Positions 57,380 through 64,000 of a stretch of 64,000 nt of DNA are shown one piece after another (position 1 is the stretch's first letter; every line of letters starts with the position of its first letter). The notes below the pieces were generated by a model that saw only the letters and a list, made by a program, of their open reading frames with translations, ran no database searches and was not told the origin of the DNA. The stretch spans positions 62,001 through 126,000 of the forward strand of contig DATAPD010000067.1 in the NCBI GenBank assembly GCA_036265385.1, in the 5' to 3' direction. The DNA is from DATAPD01 sp036265385. GTDB taxonomy: Bacteria; Acidobacteriota; Terriglobia; Terriglobales; Acidobacteriaceae. The position numbers and the translations under genes were made by a program.

Positions 57380-60061
57380 TTACCGCAAGATTCCATCGAT
57401 CAGCACGATGTCAGCATCGCCCTTGCCAACGGCAGCGAACACCCACTTGCCGTCGGAGGACCACGTTATGCGGCGCGCGATGAACGTGCGCTTCTGTCCG
57501 AAGTCAGTAAGTTGCGTCAGTTTCCCGTCGGCAGTGGGGGCCGCCCAGATGTTGGTGCCGAGGCTGTCATCGAGAGGAAGAGCGAGACGCTTCCCGTCTT
57601 TAGAGATGACAGGGTGAAGGCCTTGCCACAGTGGCACGCGTTCCCCGGAGATGCGGGCGAGAATCTTGGATGGGCCATCCTCCGGCTGCGCAACTCTGAG
57701 TTCGTAGTCCATTGAGCCGTTCAGATTGAGCAAAGGGACGACGTAGTAAAGCGCGGAGCCATCAGGAGCTACGGCCGGACCGCGTGCATTATCCGAACGG
57801 ACTGCTACGGGTGGCCCGCCATCGAGAGAAACCTTCATCAGACGACGGCTTCCGGTTTCCTGAACGGGGGACGACTCGCAGTAATAGAGCCACTTACTAT
57901 CGCCTGACCATGCTGCCCAGGTTCCCAGCGATAGAAAAATATGAAGGTCGCTACCATCGGGCCTCACGATCCAGTAGCGGATACCTCGGCCGTTAGCGGA
58001 GGGTTCGTTGCTCGCGAAGGCGATCAGTTTGCCGTCTGGAGACCACACGGGCGTGCCGATGACCACATTGGGGTCTTTTTCAAAAGTGATCTGTCGTGTT
58101 TCGTTCTTGGCGAGTTGCTGGATCCAGATGTTGCCGTGACCGCCATTGTCTGAGAGGTAGACCATTTCGCGATCATCAGGACTGAGACTTGGAGTCTGGA
58201 CTTGTCCGGTCTGGTGCGTGATGCGAACAGCCTGGCGAACGTTGGCGACTGGATCTGAGCTAGTTGGAAACTTCCAGATGTCGAACTCCATGCGCTTCCG
58301 GCTAAGAACGATTCTGCCGCTCTGATCTACATCAGGCCCTTCATCGCTGGTTTCGCCGAAGGTGAGTTGCTGCGGCTCGCCTCCTTTGACTGGCATGGAC
58401 CAGACGTGAAGAGTTGGCAAGTACAGCAAAGTGCTTCCTCGCGCGGTGCTGTAGACGATGTGATTTCCATCGGGCGCCCAACCGAAACCGCTCATCAAAG
58501 TGTTGTCTTTGGTGAGTTGGCGCGGATTGCCGCCAGCAGCGGGAACCAGGTAAACGTCGTCCGCCCAGTTCTCGCGACTGTGGATGTAGGCGACGGACCG
58601 ATCATCCGGAGACCAGCGAGGTTGGCGATAGCTGAAAGTTGCCACCGCGGCGGAAACGACTTTCGGTGAAGTGCCATCGCGGTTCGCGCTGACCAGTTCG
58701 ATCTGGCGATCATTTAGACGAAAGAAAACAAGATGTGTGCCGTCATGGCTCACATCCGCGCCGCTCAACGCGGAAGCGAGACGCCGAGGAGGGCCACCGA
58801 GAGCGGAAATTTCCCAAAGCGTACCTTGCGCGGTGCCCTGCGGAGGCGGCGAGTAATACACGATTGATGCAGAGTCCTGCGACCATCGGGGTTCGAGATG
58901 ATCGCCGTCGCCGCGAGTGAGTTGAAGCGGAGGGCCGCCTGCGAGCAAGCGAACCCAGATCTGGCGTGAGCCCGTGGAGTCGCTGACGAACGCGACGGAC
59001 TTTCGATCGGGCGAAAAAGCCGGACTTTCTTCAACGCCAGCGAAGTCGCTAAGCCTGAGAAACGAGATTGACGCAGGTCCAGATCGCGCCTGATGCGGCC
59101 AATACCAGGCAATCGCGAAGGTTGAGAGCAGGAGCAATAGGCCTGCGGGAATCCACCATGGAAGGCGTAAAGGTGGTTTCTCTTCAAATTGCTCAGGGCG
59201 AATGGCGGAATCAGATGCAGAGGACAATGACTCGAGGTGAAAGGCGAGATCACGCGCCGATTGAAAACGTTGTTCAGGGTTTTTCTCGAGACAATGGCGA
59301 ACAATCCGATCGAGGGTGATCGGGATGTTCCGTCCGGATGCGGTCAGTTCGGGGGGATCTTCTTTCAGAATGGCGCTCGCAGTGTCAGCGCCAGTGTGCC
59401 GATGGAAGACGCGCTGCCCGGAAAGCATCTCGTAAAGGACTGCACCGAAGCTGAAGATGTCGGAGCGGCGGTCGGCATTTTGCCCACGGACTTGTTCGGG
59501 AGACATGTAGCCGGCGGTACCAAGCATTACGCCGGGGCCAGTCATCGGGTCGTGTGAGGTGACGGTTTCATCGGTGGGAAGAGGCTCAGATAACTTGGCG
59601 AGTCCGAAATCAAGAATCTTCGCGCGCCCGTCGTTACAGATGAAGATGTTCTCGGGCTTGAGGTCGCGATGAACGATACCCTTTTCATGCGCGACAGCTA
59701 AGCCGTGTGCTACCTGAATGCCGAAATCCACGGCTTTGCGAGTGGAAAGAGGTCCATCCCGCAGGCGATCGCGAAGAGTTACACCCTCAAGGAGTTCCGT
59801 CACCAGATATGGGACATCGCCTTGTGTGCCGAGATCGTAGACGATGAGTATGTTCGGATGGTTCAAGGCTCCGGCGGCGCGGGCTTCTTGTTCAAAACGG
59901 CGGAGTCTCTCCGGATCACGCGCGAAAGAGGCAGGCAAGACCTTGATGGCGACTTCGCGGCCGAGGCGTGGGTCGCGAGCACGATAGACCTCGCCCATTC
60001 CACCAGCGGCGAGTGGGGCGATGATTTCGTACGGGCCGAGTTTTGCTCCAGCATTTAGCAA
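57380..60061 (-). CDS. Ser/Thr protein kinase with periplasmic PD40 propeller
   Basis: About 893 residues. Residues 10-265 form a Hanks-type kinase: glycine loop AAGGMGEVYRARD, catalytic Lys in VAIKVLP, HRDLKPENIFI and DFGLAKLSEP with a complete catalytic set. A single membrane helix (about 300-320, WWIPAGLLLLLSTFAIAWYW) follows, then eight or more PD40 blades (PAFSPDRKSVAFVSDSTGS, PRWSPDDRSVAYIHSREN, PSLSPDDREMVYLSDNGGH, PVWSPDGKLIAFASNE). Signals sensed outside are probably relayed to the kinase. The start is uncertain: TTG 60061 is family-consistent, but the region lies in a low-complexity repeat and has no ribosome-binding site. Confidence 0.9.
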   Translation of the reverse strand: MLNAGAKLGPYEIIAPLAAGGMGEVYRARDPRLGREVAIKVLPASFARDPERLRRFEQEARAAGALNHPNILIVYDLGTQGDVPYLVTELLEGVTLRDRLRDGPLSTRKAVDFGIQVAHGLAVAHEKGIVHRDLKPENIFICNDGRAKILDFGLAKLSEPLPTDETVTSHDPMTGPGVMLGTAGYMSPEQVRGQNADRRSDIFSFGAVLYEMLSGQRVFHRHTGADTASAILKEDPPELTASGRNIPITLDRIVRHCLEKNPEQRFQSARDLAFHLESLSSASDSAIRPEQFEEKPPLRLPWWIPAGLLLLLSTFAIAWYWPHQARSGPASISFLRLSDFAGVEESPAFSPDRKSVAFVSDSTGSRQIWVRLLAGGPPLQLTRGDGDHLEPRWSQDSASIVYYSPPPQGTAQGTLWEISALGGPPRRLASALSGADVSHDGTHLVFFRLNDRQIELVSANRDGTSPKVVSAAVATFSYRQPRWSPDDRSVAYIHSRENWADDVYLVPAAGGNPRQLTKDNTLMSGFGWAPDGNHIVYSTARGSTLLYLPTLHVWSMPVKGGEPQQLTFGETSDEGPDVDQSGRIVLSRKRMEFDIWKFPTSSDPVANVRQAVRITHQTGQVQTPSLSPDDREMVYLSDNGGHGNIWIQQLAKNETRQITFEKDPNVVIGTPVWSPDGKLIAFASNEPSANGRGIRYWIVRPDGSDLHIFLSLGTWAAWSGDSKWLYYCESSPVQETGSRRLMKVSLDGGPPVAVRSDNARGPAVAPDGSALYYVVPLLNLNGSMDYELRVAQPEDGPSKILARISGERVPLWQGLHPVISKDGKRLALPLDDSLGTNIWAAPTADGKLTQLTDFGQKRTFIARRITWSSDGKWVFAAVGKGDADIVLIDGILR

Positions 60062-60110
60062 TTGGCAATTAGCCGTTAGCACTCAGCATTCAGCATCCAG
60101 CAATTGTGCA
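60056..60110. repeat. TTAGCA/CAGCATT low-complexity repeat at the kinase start
   Basis: TTAGCAATTGGCAATTAGCC then GTTAGCACTCAGCATTCAGC and ATCCAGCAATTG. It overlaps the translation start of the kinase. Confidence 0.6.
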
Positions 60111-60239
60111 GTGTTAGTGAGGCTATGCCCAGCGAAGTGAGCGAAACGCAATCGTGAGATTATAAGGCCTCGAATAACAAGGACGACATCAAGGAGTGTT
60201 CACAATTCGGCTCAGGTCTGGCCGATAGTGAGAGTGTCG

Positions 60240-60262
60240 GCGCACGCGATCCCAGCGTGCGC
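60240..60262. other. GC-rich hairpin of unknown role
   Basis: GCGCACGC / GCGTGCGC (60240-60247, 60255-60262) is a perfect 8-bp inverted repeat with a 7-nt loop and no T-run. It lies between the kinase and the YtxH-like gene, in an otherwise empty 313-nt gap. Confidence 0.4.
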
Positions 60263-60374
60263 ACTAATCTGCGCTGAGGTCTCTGGCCGAGGGGAAGCGG
60301 ACACAGTTATACCGTAAAACTGTGGAGTCCTGCTGAGAGAACCTGCTCGTACGCACGAGAGTTCGTATTTGAGC

Positions 60375-60737
60375 TTACGAGCGGCGAATCGATTTCACGA
60401 ATGGTGCTGATTTTTCGCGAACGGAGTCGGCGAGTTCGGCACCGCGATCGAGGGCGTCTTCGATTCTGTCGCGCAGGGTCTCGCGCGCACCGTCGAATCG
60501 TTCCTTGGCATCCGCGGCACGCTCGCGAAACGACTCACGCGCATTTTCGCTCAGGTCGGAAAAACGTTCCCTGGCATCGTCATAGCCGCGTCGCAAGTCC
60601 TTGCGCATTTCTTTTCCAGTTTTGGGTGCAAACATAAGCGCAGTGGCGGCGCCTATGCCGAGACCGATGAGCAGAAACGTGACAGCGGTACCCGCGGTAT
60701 TGTTGGCTTCAGAAACTTCGTATTTTCCTACACGCAT
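60375..60737 (-). CDS. YtxH domain-containing protein
   Basis: 120 residues with GGAGGG before the ATG. A membrane helix (about 19-37, VTFLLIGLGIGAATALMFAP) ends in the YtxH-typical FAPKTGKEMRKDLRRG. A long amphipathic Ala/Arg/Glu-rich helix follows (about 45-115, ARERFSDLSENARESFRERA). YtxH-like proteins are small stress-associated membrane proteins of unknown mechanism. Confidence 0.85.
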   Translation of the reverse strand: MRVGKYEVSEANNTAGTAVTFLLIGLGIGAATALMFAPKTGKEMRKDLRRGYDDARERFSDLSENARESFRERAADAKERFDGARETLRDRIEDALDRGAELADSVREKSAPFVKSIRRS

Positions 60738-60976
60738 GAGTGCCCTCCGAAGAATTGCAAGTTAGACGCGTCGACGCAGCGCTAGGTTGATTCTAAGCTT
60801 AAATGGGAGTTGCGGTGATCTGATCTCTAGGGACGATGCCGGACTTTGCTCAATTTCCAGAACACGGCAACTCTGTGTAAAATAAGAGTTTCGTATCATC
60901 CGCGTGGACCGGAGCAGTGGCTTGCCCGCCTTAGGTCCGGCGCCCGATTGTCATTATCAAGGAGAAATTAAGCTGC

Positions 60977-61537
60977 ATGTCGATTCCAGCGACACAACTT
61001 CGCCCCGGCATGATCATCAAGCACAACAATGATCTGCACTCCGTATTCAGCGTGGAGCACCGCACGCCGGGCAACCTGCGCGCCTTTATCCAAGCCAAAC
61101 TGCGTAATTTGAGAACGGGCGCCATGTTCGAGCATCGTTTTCGTTCGCCCGACCCGATCGAAAAGATCAACGTCGACGAAGTCAGCATGGAGTACCTGTA
61201 CAACGACGGCGACGATTATTACTTCATGAATACGGAAAACTTCGAGCAGACTCATTTGACACGCGACATCCTTGGCGATGCGGTGGATTACCTGACGTCA
61301 AATCTGCAGATCCAGGTGGAGTTTTTCGATGGCAAGGCGGTTGGCATCGAGTTACCGCAGACGGTCGTGTTGACCGTGATGGAAACCGAGCCAGGACTCA
61401 AGAGCGCGACTGCATCGAGTGTTACCAAACCTGCAAAGACCGAAACCGGACTGATCGTGCAGGTGCCGCCATTCATCAATGAAGGCGAGAAGATCAAGGT
61501 GGACACGGCGGAAGGAACGTATCTGTCGAGAGCGTAG
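60977..61537 (+). CDS. efp: Elongation factor P with Asn at the loop tip
   Basis: 186 residues, three beta-barrel domains, with AAGGAG 11-16 nt before ATG. N-terminal TQLRPGMIIKHNNDLHSV and C-terminal GLIVQVPPFINEGEKIKVDT with YLSRA are standard. EF-P relieves stalling at polyproline by placing a modified residue of domain I into the peptidyl-transferase centre. The usual Lys (PGKG) or Arg is replaced here: HRTPGNLRAF has Asn33 at the tip, flanked by Leu34 and Arg35. No epmA, epmB or earP gene is nearby. Function is expected to be retained by an unmodified or differently tuned loop. Confidence 0.95.
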   Translation: MSIPATQLRPGMIIKHNNDLHSVFSVEHRTPGNLRAFIQAKLRNLRTGAMFEHRFRSPDPIEKINVDEVSMEYLYNDGDDYYFMNTENFEQTHLTRDILGDAVDYLTSNLQIQVEFFDGKAVGIELPQTVVLTVMETEPGLKSATASSVTKPAKTETGLIVQVPPFINEGEKIKVDTAEGTYLSRA

Positions 61538-61540
61538 GAA

Positions 61541-61640
61541 TCGGGTGATCTGGCGATCGGGTCATCGGGTGATCTGGAAATCTCGACATCGGTGACGGAT
61601 CGGGTGATCTGGCGATCAGGTCATCGGGTGGTTCAGGGGC
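61541..61640. repeat. ATCGGGTGATCTGGCGATC tandem words
   Basis: Four to five imperfect copies of ATCGGGTGATCTGG and GGTCATCGGGTG in 100 nt directly after efp. Inverse words (CCCGATCACCCGATC) recur at 62051-62068. Confidence 0.65.
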
Positions 61641-61658
61641 AGCACGGTCGAGTTTCCG

Positions 61659-62011
61659 ATGGAAAGCAAGCAGGAAGAGCTTCGCGATAGAACCAAGCGA
61701 TTCGCGTTGCGGATCATAAAGGTATTTCGAAGTCTTCCACGCACTCCCGACGCGCAGATACTCGGTAAGCAACTGCTTCGATCCGGAATCTCGGTTGGAG
61801 CAAACTACAGGGCAGCAGGCAGGGCGAGGTCAGGAGCCGAGTTTTCCGCCAAAATGGGATCGTTCTGGAAGAAGCTGACGAAACGGTGTTCTGGATGGAA
61901 TGCCTGGTGGAGTCAGGCATTGTGAAGCAGGAACGGTTGAACGATTTGTTGTAAGAGGCCAATGAACTGGTCGCGATCTTTGCTGCGTCGTACCGAACTT
62001 CGCGCCGTTAA
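61659..62011 (+). pseudogene. Broken four-helix-bundle protein (23S rRNA intervening-sequence type)
   Basis: The first 65 codons read ELRDRTKRFALRIIKVFRSL and LLRSGISVGANYRAAGRARS, diagnostic of the S23/IVP four-helix-bundle family. After AKMG the frame breaks. One base on, it continues IVLEEADETVFWMECLVESG, IVKQERLNDLL, an in-frame TAA, then EANELVAIFAASYRTSRR to TAA 62009-62011. One frameshift (near 61860) and one nonsense codon (61951-61953) mark it as a pseudogene. Such genes in Terriglobia are often stand-alone chromosomal copies, not within 23S rRNA. Confidence 0.8.
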
Positions 62012-62040
62012 CAGCAACTAGTAACGACTTCAATCACTCG

Positions 62041-62343
62041 ATGACCCAGAAACCCGATCACCCGATCAGCGCGCGGCGATTTGTCGTTCGGGGGCGGGTG
62101 CAAGGCGTCGGGTTCCGGTGGTTTGTGGAGCGGGAAGCGCACATGCTGGGGATTGCCGGGTGGGTTCGGAACAAAGCGGACGGAAGTGTAGAAGTGCTTG
62201 CCCAAGGAACCGCGGCACAGCTGGCGGGCTTGCGGTCGCGGTTGCGAGAAGGTCCGCGCGCGGCGCGTGTCGATGATGTAGAGGAAGTGGAAGCGAAATC
62301 TACGGCGGGACTTTCGTCATTTCGAATCGAAGGAGCGTGGTGA
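62041..62343 (+). CDS. acyP: Acylphosphatase
   Basis: 100 residues. The signature VRGRVQGVGFRWFVEREA (about 16-33) includes the substrate-binding Arg, and GWVRNKADGSVEV (about 40-52) has the catalytic Asn. It hydrolyses acylphosphates in the cytoplasm. The stop codon directly abuts the apt start (TGAATG), so the two are cotranscribed and probably translationally coupled. Confidence 0.92.
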   Translation: MTQKPDHPISARRFVVRGRVQGVGFRWFVEREAHMLGIAGWVRNKADGSVEVLAQGTAAQLAGLRSRLREGPRAARVDDVEEVEAKSTAGLSSFRIEGAW

Positions 62344-62886
62344 ATGCCCAAGGTGGGCCTGGACTGCAATCAACTGAAGAAATTGATTCGGGAAGTGCCC
62401 GACTTCCCGAAAAAGGGCATCTTGTTTTACGACATCACGACTCTTTTGAAAGATAAGACGGGTTTCGCCACCCTCATTGACCTGTTCTCGGAAAACTATA
62501 TCGGCAAGCAAGTTGATTTAGTGTTGGGAATGGAAGCGCGCGGGTTCATTTTTGGGCCTGCGCTCGCGTATCGGCTGAATGCTGGGTTTGTTCCAGTGCG
62601 AAAACCTGGGAAGCTGCCGGCCGAAACTGCAAAGGTCAGCTATGACTTGGAGTACGGCAGCAATTGCCTGGAGATTCATAAAGACGCGATTCAGAAAGGC
62701 CAACGCGTGCTGATCGTGGATGATCTGTTGGCCACAGGGGGCACGGCGGTTGCGACAACTCAATTAGTTCGCGAACTGGGTGGCATAGTAGCCGGATTGG
62801 GGTTCGTGGTCGAACTCGATTTTCTGAAAGGTCGAGAAAAGCTTTCTGGGTACGATGTGTTTTCGCTGCTTCACTACGACAGCTAA
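62344..62886 (+). CDS. apt: Adenine phosphoribosyltransferase
   Basis: 180 residues. The PRPP-binding loop VLIVDDLLATGGTAVAT (about 119-135), REVPDFPKKGILFYDITTLL at the N-terminus and GMEARGFIFGPALAYRL near 60-76 are diagnostic. It salvages adenine to AMP. Full length, starting immediately after acyP; a terminator follows. Confidence 0.95.
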   Translation: MPKVGLDCNQLKKLIREVPDFPKKGILFYDITTLLKDKTGFATLIDLFSENYIGKQVDLVLGMEARGFIFGPALAYRLNAGFVPVRKPGKLPAETAKVSYDLEYGSNCLEIHKDAIQKGQRVLIVDDLLATGGTAVATTQLVRELGGIVAGLGFVVELDFLKGREKLSGYDVFSLLHYDS

Positions 62887-62970
62887 TCAGCAGAGCACAA
62901 TCGTAAGCTGCCTTCAGACAGTTGAGCAGCTCCGAACTTTTCTAAGACGAACTACTTATGGAAGGGAAAA

Positions 62971-62997
62971 AAGGCTCCGGCTTGACGGAGCTTTTTT
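62971..62997 (+). terminator. Rho-independent terminator after apt
   Basis: GCTCCG / CGGAGC (62974-62979, 62986-62991) followed by TTTTTTC; AAAAAA precedes the stem, so it can act in both directions. Confidence 0.85.
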
Positions 62998-63107
62998 CAT
63001 AGTGAGTAAAAGTTCGAAGTGTCTGTTGATTCAAAATCAGAGGGAACGACTGTATGCCCCGTGCGTCCGGGGTTGACTTCGCGATCAATGGAGTCCGGCT
63101 ACAAGGT

Positions 63108-63233
63108 TTATTTTCCCAATAGCCAGAAAGCGCGAATAATTCCAGCCCACATGGCCAGACTTACCGCGCTGGACAGGCCAAGTGAGATGATGGCGGTCCA
63201 ATTCCAATGCACTTCTCTCGGTTCATAACGCAT
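63108..63233 (-). CDS. 41-residue membrane microprotein
   Basis: ATG 63233 with GGGAG about 10 nt upstream. The peptide starts MRYEPREVHWNWTAIISLGL and ends WAGIIRAFWLLGK. A charged N-terminus is followed by one or two hydrophobic segments (TAIISLGLSSAVSLAMWAG and IIRAFWLL), as expected for a small single-pass inner-membrane protein. Family unknown. Its Met-to-stop length of 42 codons would be missed by most gene callers. Confidence 0.55.
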   Translation of the reverse strand: MRYEPREVHWNWTAIISLGLSSAVSLAMWAGIIRAFWLLGK

Positions 63234-63495
63234 CAGAGGGGCTCCCTTCTACTTTCGAGCGTAGAAGCCGAATACGTTCCAAGCCGGTAAACAGCTAACA
63301 ACTCTTAAGCAAGAAGATGCTCTACTTCTTTGCAAGTGACGAACCGTTGCTTGACAGCTGAAGATGGCTGAACAATGGCTTTGTTTTCAATCAGCGCATG
63401 AAGCTCGCCATGAGCACATTGTGGTGGAAGTGTGGGTTTTGACCCAAGTCACCACCCAGATTCCGGCACCCTGCCGGAATTGGGCAGGCAGGCGT

Positions 63496-63762
63496 TCAGA
63501 TATTTGTGATGACCAGGTGTGACTCAGTGGGAATGTAACTCTTGCGATGAAACCAGTCCTCCATGGCGGAGGTCAACTTCTCGATTTCGACATGAGTGCC
63601 AATCTCCATCAAGCCATCTGCGACCGGTAACGTATCGTCGAAAGCTGTTGCGTTGGTGAAGTTGCGCATAGAGAAGCTGTCGAGCCAGCGCAACTGGCAG
63701 GGATGACGTTGATTTTCGGCATCGTATTCCACGCGGATTTTGCGAGCGAACATAACCATCAT
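63496..63762 (-). CDS. Unknown 88-residue protein
   Basis: Start set at MMVMFARKIRVEYDAENQRH (63762). The C-terminal half reads EIGTHVEIEKLTSAMEDWFH with RKSYIPTESHLVITNI. Soluble, alpha/beta, no family recognised. A short TTCCGGC/GCCGGAA hairpin (63461-63479) lies just beyond the stop. Confidence 0.5.
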   Translation of the reverse strand: MMVMFARKIRVEYDAENQRHPCQLRWLDSFSMRNFTNATAFDDTLPVADGLMEIGTHVEIEKLTSAMEDWFHRKSYIPTESHLVITNI

Positions 63763-63847
63763 GACTCTAGCAAATTGCGGCGGTGCGTGCCGCGTCGAGA
63801 GGTCCACTTGACGCCGAGTGTTACTCTGTCGCGCGAGGAATCACGAA

Positions 63848-64000
63848 ATGATCTGGCTATTGGAGTTGTTACTCGTCGGTTTTATCGCAGGATGGGCGGC
63901 CGGAAGAATCATGAAAGGCGGCGGGTACGGGCCAGCGGTCGATATTCTGCTCGGGATCGCAGGTGCCATCGTTGGCGGATGGTTGATGCGGCTGTTCGGT
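63848..64000 (+). CDS. GlsB/YeaQ/YmgE family membrane protein (3' partial)
   Basis: 51 codons before the window ends. MIWLLELLLVGFIAGWAAGR, KGGGYGPAVDILLGIAGAIV and GGWLMRLFG match the glycine-rich transglycosylase-associated (GlsB/YeaQ) family, which has three short membrane helices and about 80-90 residues. GAGGA precedes the ATG. Stress-associated membrane protein, mechanism unknown. Confidence 0.85.
   Translation, partial: MIWLLELLLVGFIAGWAAGRIMKGGGYGPAVDILLGIAGAIVGGWLMRLFG

Noticed and set aside
60083..60374. Structured RNA gene
   Set aside because: One GC-rich hairpin but no match to a known RNA and no terminator; kept only as a hairpin feature.

Overview
The window looks like a chromosomal segment of an Acidobacteriota (class Terriglobia, Koribacter-like) genome. 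The evidence is indirect. There is a Ser/Thr kinase fused to PD40 (TolB-like) repeats, a winged-helix transmembrane PD40 protein, a fused aroD-aroE gene, a large FG-GAP/Ig-repeat secreted protein, and several families of short dispersed intergenic hairpins of the kind common in that phylum. No rRNA, tRNA, CRISPR array, insertion sequence or integrase was recognised. All assignments come from reading sequence and motifs; no database search was run.

Region 1 (1-1493) is the 3' part of a benzoate-CoA-ligase-type gene. Region 2 (about 1566-9916) is the unusual part: 14 units, 15 genes in all, on both strands. Most are short orphan ORFs (small membrane proteins, a secreted protein, a tail-anchored AAA ATPase, a RibD/DHFR-fold protein, an EF-Tu-domain-2-like 90-mer, a TPR-like protein). 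They are separated by a family of imperfect palindromes with two conserved arms around a variable loop. Four of the 15 genes carry frameshifts. The layout resembles a cassette array lacking an integrase (CALIN-like), but the boxes do not fit canonical attC, so a new repeat or mobile-cassette class is possible. The array's left edge cuts a small ORF that overlaps the ligase stop codon.

Region 3 (10-24 kb) holds an F420/LLM oxidoreductase, cold-shock protein, M19-type dipeptidase, prpE, a winged-helix sensor and a secreted repeat protein. It also holds a SAM-I riboswitch in front of a threonine-synthase-like gene followed 2 nt later by a ThiS/MoaD-like sulfur carrier ending GGAA. That combination suggests a sulfur-carrier-dependent homocysteine/methionine branch. 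Region 4 (22.8-26.9 kb) is the lipid/ribosome cluster yceD-rpmF-plsX-(unknown)-fabD.

Region 5 (27-44 kb) contains a class V aminotransferase, a two-subunit molybdenum hydroxylase, a DksA-type protein, an M28 peptidase, an orphan GvpL/F protein, the fused aroDE, an AMMECR1 protein, pgsA, an ArsR-SRPBCC operon with two operator-like palindromes, a pair of secreted putative DNA-binding proteins and glutamate dehydrogenase. Region 6 (44-64 kb) contains a four-gene oxidative/hydrolase operon divergent from a CGNR regulator, a metallo-beta-lactamase-fold hydrolase, trpE, an amidohydrolase, trpG, a PilZ protein, a GH127 enzyme, an AMIN/FecR-like protein, the kinase, an EF-P with Asn at the loop tip, a broken four-helix-bundle gene, acyP-apt, and the start of a GlsB/YeaQ-type membrane protein cut by the window end.
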